64,000 bases of DNA from Paenibacillus radicis (ex Xue et al. 2023) (GTDB lineage: Bacteria > Bacillota > Bacilli > Paenibacillales > NBRC-103111): assembly GCF_024722015.1 (NCBI RefSeq), contig NZ_JANQBD010000011.1:124001-188000 (forward strand), given 5' to 3'. The notes beneath the pieces were generated by a model. That model was not told where the DNA came from. It saw nothing but the letters and a program-made list of their open reading frames with translations, and did no database searches. Position numbers and translations under genes: made by a program. Positions 55,463-62,493 of this stretch are shown piece after piece. Within the stretch, counting starts at the first letter, position 1, and each line of letters starts with the position of its first letter.

Positions 55463-55545
55463 CTATTTTGAGCAATTGCAGCAGAAGTAGTTGCTATTGT
55501 GATTCCTAATAAAATAGCAACAATAGACACTTTATTTAATTTCAT
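55414..55545 (-). CDS. 43-residue frame with a signal peptide, fused onto the lyase remnant
   Basis: From ATG 55545 the frame encodes a clear Sec signal peptide (KLNKVSIVAILLGITIATTS, then AAIA). It then runs out of frame through the lyase remnant and stops at 55414. Only the first 27 residues look natural. It is probably the 5' end of a lost exported protein joined to unrelated DNA by deletion. Confidence 0.35.
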   Translation of the reverse strand: MKLNKVSIVAILLGITIATTSAAIAQNRVIWHLSVISLMRKQL

Positions 55546-55601
55546 ATCATACCCTTTAATACCATTTTATTACATATCAAGCTACAATAATGTTAATGTT
55601 A

Positions 55602-55790
55602 TTAGTAATACATAGTTATTTCCACTCTGCTATAAGCGATTTTCACTTCCCTACTCACTATGAATTTATTAAAGGAAAGGACTGTTTTCATGAAAAAACT
55701 AATATTCGGCTTTTTACTCAGCTTCGAAGCGATCATTGATTCAAACTCATGGTCAAACCATTTGAAACTAAAAGTAATTGTTTTCTTCAA
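55602..55790 (-). CDS. Possible small protein, unknown
   Basis: A 62-residue frame starting at TTG 55790 with a perfect GGAGG site 6 nt upstream. It is basic, rich in Phe, Lys and Ser, and has no membrane segment or recognised motif. The good start signal is the only support. An opposing 40-residue plus-strand frame (ATG 55690) with a signal-like start overlaps it, so the call is weak. Confidence 0.3.
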   Translation of the reverse strand: MKKTITFSFKWFDHEFESMIASKLSKKPNISFFMKTVLSFNKFIVSREVKIAYSRVEITMYY

Positions 55791-56010
55791 ATCAATACCT
55801 CCTATAAATTGGAAATGACATCACCCCCACGTCTTAGAACATATGTTCCCCTTTGTAAATAGGGTGTTATTACCTTATACCATTAAACTTTACTGCCAGT
55901 TAGCTTAACGCCCGGCAGTACATATGTATCAAATACCTTATTTTGTGAACATGTCCAGTCCTTTTTTTTTGTAAGTTGGGTAGCTATCTCGAGCAATCGG
56001 GAGAAAAACG

Positions 56011-56054
56011 AAAAACGGCTCTTTCGCAAACGATGCGAACAGAGCCGTTTTTTT
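56011..56054. terminator. Strong bidirectional terminator
   Basis: AACGGCTCT (56014-56022) and AGAGCCGTT (56041-56049) plus inner TTCGCA/TGCGAA make an almost unbroken stem with one bulged C. T7 follows on the plus strand and T5 on the minus strand. It directly follows the stop of the 56056-56241 fragment. Confidence 0.85.
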
Positions 56055-56055
56055 G

Positions 56056-56241
56056 TCATTGTTCCACGGGAGTAAAATCGGCTGCCGCGGCGGGAATTGA
56101 GGGAATATCAGACTTGAAACTACAGGGAAGGGATTTAGCCGTTAGCTCAATGATTTCTTTATGATTCAGTTCTCCGCGTTGTTTACAACGATTATAAACG
56201 AAATGGAACCACCGCGAAAACTTGAAAAGTTTGGCTAAAAA
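56056..56241 (-). pseudogene. C-terminal protein fragment without a start, unknown
   Basis: An open frame of 61 codons between the stop at 56242 and TGA at 56056 encodes FSRWFHFVYNRCKQRGELN, then KEIIELTAKSLP and an Ala/Pro-rich tail. It has no ATG, GTG or TTG. Its stop sits 2 nt from a strong terminator, as expected for the 3' end of a real gene whose front has been lost. Family not recognised. Confidence 0.35.
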
Positions 56242-56715
56242 CTAACAGAGACCCCACCATCATCATGGGTAGCATAGCTTTTACTACAATGAGCGGTTCC
56301 TTTCGTGGGGGAATTTGGAATGGAGTTGAAGACGCAAACTTGTTTCTGTACCTGATACGTATTCTTAACTCGAACGACAGAATAATCAACCGGCGGAAGC
56401 ATTTCGTTATCTTTGTATTTCAATGTCACAGATACTTTGATCTCAGTTGGATCTGAAGTATCCACTCTCCCCAATGAAAAGGAGGCTAACGGGGTCCATC
56501 CAACGTCTGGTTCCTGGATAATGCTATTTAAATAATCTTGAACGATGCCCTTGGCGGATTCCTCAAGATTTTGTTTCCGTACCTCCTGTACTGCTCTGCT
56601 CGTTTTCTCTTCAAGTGATCTATTATCTTGCAATCCCGCTGCACTGGCTACCCCTACCGTTGTAATAAAAAAAAAGAATTGTCAGAATCGAAGCAGATTT
56701 AGAGCTCTGTCTCAT
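56235..56715 (-). pseudogene. Exported protein of unknown family with a frameshift in a T9 run
   Basis: From ATG 56715 the frame encodes MRQSSKSASILTILFF, then a run of nine T (56669-56677) shifts it to an early stop. With eight T it would continue ITTVGVASAAGLQ, completing a signal peptide with an Ala-x-Ala site, and then the intact 132-codon frame down to 56235. The mature part has no recognised family; it has YLNSIIQEPDVGWTPLASF and two Cys near the C-terminus. Either a true slip in the homopolymer or a sequencing error would explain it. Without the shift the product is about 159 residues. Confidence 0.55.
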
Positions 56716-56925
56716 TTAAATACTTCTTTTTGATAAGTTTATTTTCACAACACCAAAATCAAACAATTTGAAATCCCCATAATAATTCGAAATGACTAAT
56801 CAAACGAAATATTCAAAATAGGGAATTAAGTTTTGATATATATTTGACCATTACTATGTAATCCTTTTGCATCGCTGGGATGGACACAACAACAAAGTTC
56901 AGCGATACAAAAATCGGCAACCGAT

Positions 56926-57597
56926 TTACCGCTGTTGACTTTGTTCTTGTATGATCTTTTTCAATTCATCCGTTCCAAATGCTCCAGGAGAAATAGCCTG
57001 GTGATCACTCCAATAACTGATGCGAAATGAAGTACCGTCAGTTAGGTATATTCGAAGAAAATAGTTATTCCCACTTGCTTTTTTATACATTTCATCAAAC
57101 CCAATGTACTTTAGTTTGAGGTACTCTACTGCAAACTCATTTGTTGCCTCCGGAGAGAAATCTGAAATATGTGAGCCATCTCCAGTGCTCTCAAAACTAA
57201 CCTTGGTAACCTTCCCCGTTATGTCATACAAATCAGCAATGGTCTTTGCCTTGGGGTTATCCGTAACCTCATACAGTTCACCGTTTGCCATAACCCGGTA
57301 CTCCTGCGCATAATCAGCAACTTCGTAAATAGCTGTACTCACAGGAAGCAGTGTTGCATCCCCATTTTTCATTCTATAGTTAGAGCAACTATTGCCAGAC
57401 AGTTTAAAACCTACTTCCCCGATTTTCTTTCCTTTTTTTACATTTGATAAATCGCTTTCATAATCACGGGTATAATGAATATCATTTAGTTTCAATGCAT
57501 GCCCATAATTAATTTCTTCATCAGGGCACTTGCTGCCACCTGTGGTCATACAAGATGACAATATAAACGAGCAAACCAATAATACAATTATGATCAT
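56926..57597 (-). CDS. Lipoprotein of unknown function
   Basis: 223 residues from ATG 57597, with lipobox FILSSC (lipid Cys 16) followed by a mature domain of about 200 residues with four further Cys or so and no recognised family. The ATG lies 21 nt from the only ribosome site (GGGAGG, 57619-57624). A CTG at 57609, 9 nt from that site, would add MKNK and give the signal peptide its usual positive start, so CTG may be the true start. No operon partner. Confidence 0.75.
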   Translation of the reverse strand: MIIIVLLVCSFILSSCMTTGGSKCPDEEINYGHALKLNDIHYTRDYESDLSNVKKGKKIGEVGFKLSGNSCSNYRMKNGDATLLPVSTAIYEVADYAQEYRVMANGELYEVTDNPKAKTIADLYDITGKVTKVSFESTGDGSHISDFSPEATNEFAVEYLKLKYIGFDEMYKKASGNNYFLRIYLTDGTSFRISYWSDHQAISPGAFGTDELKKIIQEQSQQR

Positions 57598-57729
57598 TTT
57601 ATTTTTCAGTGTATAGTTCCTCCCTTCTTTAATAACCTAACGAATCAAACAGGAAATTTGTTTCTATAACGTATTATTGAAACAAACCTACTACGTACGA
57701 CAAAATAAGCTTCGTAATTACAAAACTAG

Positions 57730-58533
57730 TTACTGTATGACTATTAAATAGAAGAGAGCTGCTAAGACAAAACGGTATAGAGCAAACCATTCTAATCGAA
57801 TTCGCTTAATCAGTTTGATGAAAGTCACTACTGCAATCATTGCCACAAGAAAGGATGCCGTAAAGCCAATTAATATTAGAAAGAAATCGTCAGAATTCAG
57901 CAAATCGCGACTATCATACAAATCCAACAAGCTTGCACCAAACATAACAGGCACGGAAATAAGGAACGAAAAATCTGCGGCCGCTTTTTGGCTAGTGCCA
58001 AGCAAAAGGCCACCTGAAATCGTCGAACCTGATCTAGAAAACCCTGGACATAAAGCTAAACCTTGGAATATCCCAATCCCGAAAGCTTGTTTATAATTAA
58101 TCCCATCAATCGTATCAGCGGTTTCAGTTCTCCTACTCCGTGCTGCGATGATCATCAACAAGCCACCAGCAACTAGACCGATCAAAACAGGGGTTGGACC
58201 GAATAGTTGGCTTTTTATTGTGTCCTTGAAGAGAAGATATACGATCAATGCTGGTAACATAGCCAAAATCATATGAATGACATTTAATCCTTTACTTTGG
58301 GAAAAATCCATTCTAATCAGATTAGCCCCAATCTCCAAATACCTTTTCCAATAAAGAATTAGAACTGCCATCACTGCACCCAACTGTATAACAATTTTAA
58401 AAGTTATTGCAGCGTCTCCCTCAAAGCTAAGCAAATTGCCTGCTAAAATAAGATGTCCAGTAGACGATACCGGTAAAAATTCAGTTAAGCCCTCTATTAT
58501 GCCAAGTATTATTGCTTTAATTACATCAGTCAT
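57730..58533 (-). CDS. uppP: Undecaprenyl-diphosphatase (UppP/BacA)
   Basis: A 267-residue membrane enzyme that dephosphorylates undecaprenyl diphosphate, recycling the lipid carrier for wall synthesis and giving low-level bacitracin tolerance. Both family motifs are present: EGLTEFLPVSSTGHL (E14, E18, S24, H27) and PGFSRSGST (163-171, with R167). Seven to eight helices are visible. It is a single gene preceded by AAGGGGG, which is buried in a hairpin (see 58539). Confidence 0.96.
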   Translation of the reverse strand: MTDVIKAIILGIIEGLTEFLPVSSTGHLILAGNLLSFEGDAAITFKIVIQLGAVMAVLILYWKRYLEIGANLIRMDFSQSKGLNVIHMILAMLPALIVYLLFKDTIKSQLFGPTPVLIGLVAGGLLMIIAARSRRTETADTIDGINYKQAFGIGIFQGLALCPGFSRSGSTISGGLLLGTSQKAAADFSFLISVPVMFGASLLDLYDSRDLLNSDDFFLILIGFTASFLVAMIAVVTFIKLIKRIRLEWFALYRFVLAALFYLIVIQ

Positions 58534-58538
58534 CAGTG

Positions 58539-58623
58539 GATATCCCCCTTACGGAATTAAACTCGTTTAACAATTTCCAGTATAAGGGGGATATCAATAT
58601 ATACCCATCGATTAACCTAACAA
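58539..58623 (-). promoter_or_regulatory. uppP promoter and leader hairpin covering the ribosome binding site
   Basis: TTGTTA (58623-58618), 16 nt and TATATT (58601-58596) read toward uppP. A perfect 13-bp inverted repeat follows: GATATCCCCCTTA (58595-58583) and TAAGGGGGATATC (58551-58539), with inner GGAA/TTCC and TTAAA/TTTAA stems. The right arm contains the Shine-Dalgarno AAGGGGG. In the mRNA it would be paired, or the repeat could be a DNA operator over the start point. Confidence 0.65.
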
Positions 58624-58989
58624 TATTCAATTCAATATGACATAATTGTCACATTGCTCATTACTTTAGTCTTAAGTAACCCCTTCGACTAAATAAATGG
58701 CAGTTATGTGTGAGATGCTGCCTTTATTAAACTATCCTGTAATCAACATTCGCATCCGGCGCGTAGTCATCTACTTCTACCCCATATTTACAAAGCATTA
58801 GCTTTCCCTTTTCGATAAAGCTATTCTGTGCAATGTCGTATTATCGGAAGTTGTATAGGTGAAATCTGTATCAATGTTACCCGTAAAAGATTCGTTTAGA
58901 CCATCATCAAATCGGCAATAGTACCATATTCTTCCCGTTCGTATTATAAGGTCACCAGATCTTTCTGGTAGACCTCTTTTTCTGTGTGG
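58624..58989. other. Gene-free stretch between uppP and the IS110-family element
   Basis: No supportable gene. One minus-strand frame (58798-58995) is open for 65 codons but has no ribosome site, family resemblance or neighbours. The right part may belong to the left end of the insertion element, whose boundary I cannot place. Confidence 0.35.
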
Positions 58990-59182
58990 TCGCAAGATAG
59001 CGGTAGCCGGGGATCAAACGTTTCTGCCCGTGGGACTTGGATCCCGAAAGCTATTCAGTTCATCCCCCTACTTGTTAAACCATGATTAGGCTGGTTGGGA
59101 CAAGGATCCCGAATCACATGCGATACTGTGGACGACAAGAAGATTAGGGGTTGCCGGTGAAAATAAGAGAAGGAGTGGTTTA
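58990..59182 (+). ncRNA. Candidate guide (bridge) RNA region of the IS110-family element
   Basis: The roughly 190 nt before the transposase start are non-coding and structured. GGGACTTGGATCCCGAA (59032-59048) and GGGACAAGGATCCCGAA (59097-59113) are near-identical, and each can fold as a GGGA/TCCC hairpin. In IS110-group elements the bridge RNA is encoded in the non-coding end next to the transposase. Assignment here is by position and structure only. Confidence 0.35.
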
Positions 59183-60040
59183 ATGAATCCTGTCATTGGT
59201 TTGGATGTATCTAAAGGGGAAAGTCACGCACAAGCTTTTTCAGATCGAGGAATTCCATTCAAAAAGACATTCCGTTTTGAGCACAATTTGGAGGGATTAG
59301 CTTCCTTCCTCCGTTATATTCAAGATCTAGAATCCTTTACTGGTGAACGTCCGGCTGTTGTTTTAGAAGCAACAGGCCACTATCACAGTTCAATCCTACA
59401 GTTTTTGGATGAGCACCATTATCTGTATATCGTCATAAATCCATTCATTTCACACCAAGCGAAAAAGACCCATTTACGCAAGGTGAAAACAGATGTTGCT
59501 GATGCGTATCAGTTGGGGGAATTATTCTACAAAGAAGAGCTAGAGCCTTACAAAAAACGTGGTCAATATCTAATGAATCTACGTTACCTGACACGCCAAT
59601 ATGAATCATTGACGGGTATGTATGTTCAGGTAAAGCTACAATTCAAGACTGTACTGGATCAGGTTTTTCCAGAGTGAGTTAATCCAATCGATCCCCGGCA
59701 TTGGCACCAAAATTGCTGCAATAATTTTAGCTGAGATCGAGGAAATCGATCAGTACGATCATGCATTTGCTGGAGTTAATCCGAGTGTATTTTCTTCAGC
59801 CAAGTTTACGGCAACACGAAACAAATTCACCAAACGAGGCTCCAGGAGGCTCCGGACAACCTTATATCAGCCTGTAAGGTGTGCTCTACGAAGCTCACGT
59901 AATAAAAACTGAGAGTTTATTACGACCAAAAGCGTGCAGAAGGCAAACTGTTTAAAGTAGCTGTGATCGCTTGTGTAAATAAGCTACTCCATTGGATATA
60001 TGCAATCTTAACCAAGAAAGAAACTTTCCGCCTAGACTGA
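59183..60040 (+). pseudogene. IS110-family transposase, disrupted
   Basis: The N-terminal DEDD domain is intact for 164 codons to the stop at 59675: GLDVSKGESH, VVLEATGHYH and KTDVADAYQLGEL carry its acidic residues. After that the C-terminal domain resumes in another frame with IQSIPGIGTKIAAIILAEIE and the Ser-bearing TKRGSRRLR, then shifts again to end AILTKKETFRLD at 60038. The middle (about 80-100 residues) is deleted compared with full-length members (about 400). It is therefore inactive. It is a different element from the 36167 fragment, whose N-terminus differs. Confidence 0.85.
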
Positions 60041-60531
60041 ATAAGCAAAGTTTAGACATCGAGGAAAACCTTCCCAATATCTATGGGATGGTTATTTGTT
60101 ATGCACTTTTTTCAGTATAGCATCCTTTATTGTATTGATTAATAATTAAATATTGACAAGCTATTAGCTGGTATAGCTTAACGTGACCTTTATATCATAT
60201 CGGAAATCGGATCAAGTTCTTGACATTGCCGATTGACACTGCTGAGAACACACCCATAGAAATACTCACATGCAAATATGCAATATTGGTGAAGAACTGA
60301 GGCTAACTAACTCTGGAAAAAAACAATGTATTAGGCTGGATGTGTTGATCCCACGCGAGTTTTCGAATTAAAATCTCATCAGATTTCGTAAATTAAGTAT
60401 TAAGAAAAGCGCATATTTCTAATAGAGATCTACAATAGCTTATATCATCTCCCATGACCCATTTGTTAAGTTTGCTAGAATCAATTAACGAAAATCCTAA
60501 AAAAAGCGATGCTCGACATCCCCGACAACCA
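60041..60531. other. Gene-free AT-rich stretch
   Basis: I see no gene with a start signal or family resemblance. The first part may contain the right end of the dead IS110-family element, but no boundary is visible because this family lacks long terminal inverted repeats. Confidence 0.4.
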
Positions 60532-60576
60532 CCATTTACCGACGCACGCTCAGGATCTACGTGCGTCGGTAAATGG
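60532..60576. repeat. Perfect 17-bp inverted repeat
   Basis: CCATTTACCGACGCACG (60532-60548) and its exact complement (60560-60576) surround an 11-nt loop. It lies about 80 nt downstream of the arabinofuranosidase stop but has no T-run on either strand, so it is not a standard terminator. It may stabilise the transcript end, bind a protein, or be a mobile-element end. Confidence 0.75.
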
Positions 60577-60655
60577 AACAGCAGGATCACTTGGAAGATG
60601 AAACATGAAAAGCAGAGATGCTGCGCTCCCTCTAGACCAAACATGGCTTATAGAT

Positions 60656-62194
60656 TTACATCAACTGCTCGGCTGAAACGTCCAGCCTGACCAAAGCTAC
60701 AGACGCCTTAGGAATTGTCACCGTAAGCTCCGAGCCTGCTACCGATAAAGGCTGTTCCATCGGCGTAATCTTGAATGGCTCATCAAAGCTGTTGCCATCC
60801 TTGTGGCTGGATGAAGACAATACGACCATTGTCCCTGTGCCTGCATACTGGCCACCGTGCAGATTAAGCTTAACCTCCTGATCCTCCTCTACGGCTAAGT
60901 TCGCAAGTGTAACCGCCAGCATGCCGTCTTTGACCGATGCCGAGCAGGAGATGCTTGGAACGTAATGCGTCTCACTTTCTATTGTATAGGTGATGTCACT
61001 GCAATCGACTGCCGTTTTAAGGCTCATTCCATTCTGGTGAATTTTATACATATCGAACACGTAGTAGCTTGTAGTGGCCACACATTTGTCACCCTTGGCA
61101 AGAAACAGGGAATGGATACAGTTTACAAGTTGCGCCACGTTGGCCATGACAACCTTATCGCAGTGATTGTTGAAAATGTTCAAGGAAAGTGCCGCCAAAA
61201 CCGCCTCTCGCATCGTACTCGGCTGCTCAAACAAGTATTTGCCCGGTAGTGGATGCCTGCCGTTCTGCAAATGCCACACCCCCCACTCATCGACGATGAG
61301 TCCAATGGATGCTCCGGGCATTGCAGCTTGAATCATGTCAAACTGGGATTGGATAAACGGCTCCATCTCCAGCCCGACACGCATCATTTCATACCACTGT
61401 GCATCGGTATATTCCAACTCCGAGCCCATTTTTCCCGTATTGGACACATAGTAGTGAAGAGAGTATCCAAACATGGGTGAAACCCGCCCCACTGTATACA
61501 TCTCCTTATACTTGTCAAAAAACTTTTCCGTCCACTCCGGAATATTTTCGTACGGCCCGCATGCTATGTAATGAAGCTCCGGTCCGACACTTTTGCTGAT
61601 AATACCGTACTTTCGGTAAATATGGCAGTAATCCTCGGGTGTCATGCAGCCGCCGCCACCCCAATTTTCGTTGCCTAGCCCCCAGTATTTGACGTTGAAC
61701 GGCTCCGGGCTTCCGTTCTTTTCACGTTCCATCGCAAGTGTGGTTGTTCCCCTCGGCATATTACAGTATTCAATCCAGTTTCTGGCTTCCAATACAGTTG
61801 TTGTCGTAGCGTTTACCGCAAAATACGGCTCAGCATTCACAAGCCTACAAAACTCGATAAACTCATGAGTGCCGATCTGGTTCGATTCGAACTTTCCGTC
61901 GTTCATATACCACCAGTTCACGGTTGTCGGACGCTGCTCTTTTGGACCGATCCCGTCCCTCCAGTTGTACGTCTCCGCAAAGCAGCCACCTGGCCAGCGG
62001 ATAACAGAAGGTTGTATGGCCTTCAATTTCTCAATAAGCTCTTGTCTGAAGCCTTGGATATGAGCGACTTCGGAGTTCTCGCCTACCCAGATTCCGTCGT
62101 ATACGACTCCACCTAAATGCTCTACGAAGTGTCCGTAAATGTCGGGATTAATGAGCCCTATCTCTTCTCCCAGCCTAATGTCAATTTTAGTCAT
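60656..62194 (-). CDS. Alpha-L-arabinofuranosidase, GH51
   Basis: A 512-residue intracellular (no signal peptide) GH51 enzyme that removes terminal arabinofuranose from arabino-oligosaccharides by a retaining mechanism. The acid/base Glu lies in GLGNENWGGGG (E176) and the nucleophile in LIVDEWGVWH (E303); [20 protein letters not shown] is the other hallmark. I start at ATG 62194, 7 nt from GGAG; an ATG at 62200 is too close to the site. It follows a small zinc-ribbon gene and a second GH51 gene in one leftward unit. Confidence 0.95.
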   Translation of the reverse strand: MTKIDIRLGEEIGLINPDIYGHFVEHLGGVVYDGIWVGENSEVAHIQGFRQELIEKLKAIQPSVIRWPGGCFAETYNWRDGIGPKEQRPTTVNWWYMNDGKFESNQIGTHEFIEFCRLVNAEPYFAVNATTTTVLEARNWIEYCNMPRGTTTLAMEREKNGSPEPFNVKYWGLGNENWGGGGCMTPEDYCHIYRKYGIISKSVGPELHYIACGPYENIPEWTEKFFDKYKEMYTVGRVSPMFGYSLHYYVSNTGKMGSELEYTDAQWYEMMRVGLEMEPFIQSQFDMIQAAMPGASIGLIVDEWGVWHLQNGRHPLPGKYLFEQPSTMREAVLAALSLNIFNNHCDKVVMANVAQLVNCIHSLFLAKGDKCVATTSYYVFDMYKIHQNGMSLKTAVDCSDITYTIESETHYVPSISCSASVKDGMLAVTLANLAVEEDQEVKLNLHGGQYAGTGTMVVLSSSSHKDGNSFDEPFKITPMEQPLSVAGSELTVTIPKASVALVRLDVSAEQLM

Positions 62195-62210
62195 CCTCAT
62201 TCTCCTGCCC

Positions 62211-62474
62211 TTACCATTTGGGAGTCAAAGGATAGGGGCATCCCTTATCCTTTATTTTAGTCCGGATTTGCACAAAACAGCCGCAATATTTGCACGTTCC
62301 TCCGAGTGTATAACCCGTGCAACTGGCACATTGAGCAAGGCGCCTGGTGCTTGTTGCCTCGTCGGCAAGCTCTACATGCCGAGAATCGATCAGCATTTGC
62401 AGCATAGCCTTTATTTTCTCCGGTGTGACATGTATCGTTTCCGAACAGTCCTTGCATGGCCCCTGTCTTTTCAT
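62211..62474 (-). CDS. Small zinc-ribbon protein, DUF6171-like
   Basis: An 87-residue protein with paired cysteines CKDC (7-10), CASC (about 49-52) and CKYCGC (about 60-65) plus a late Cys in KGCPYP, suggesting two zinc sites. The pattern (CKxC N-terminus, CxxC, TCKYCGCFVQIR, CPxP and final W) is that of the DUF6171 family as I remember it. GGGAGG precedes the ATG. Function unknown; its position between two arabinofuranosidase genes with 16-19 nt gaps is the only clue. Confidence 0.7.
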   Translation of the reverse strand: MKRQGPCKDCSETIHVTPEKIKAMLQMLIDSRHVELADEATSTRRLAQCASCTGYTLGGTCKYCGCFVQIRTKIKDKGCPYPLTPKW

Positions 62475-62493
62475 CGGGGTACCTCCCTCGCGA

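Noticed and set aside
58798..58995. A 65-codon minus-strand frame left of the IS110-family element
   Set aside because: No start signal or family similarity; the region is more likely non-coding flank.
60393..60644. An 83-codon minus-strand frame downstream of the arabinofuranosidase
   Set aside because: It runs through the perfect inverted repeat, has no ribosome site and no recognisable domain.
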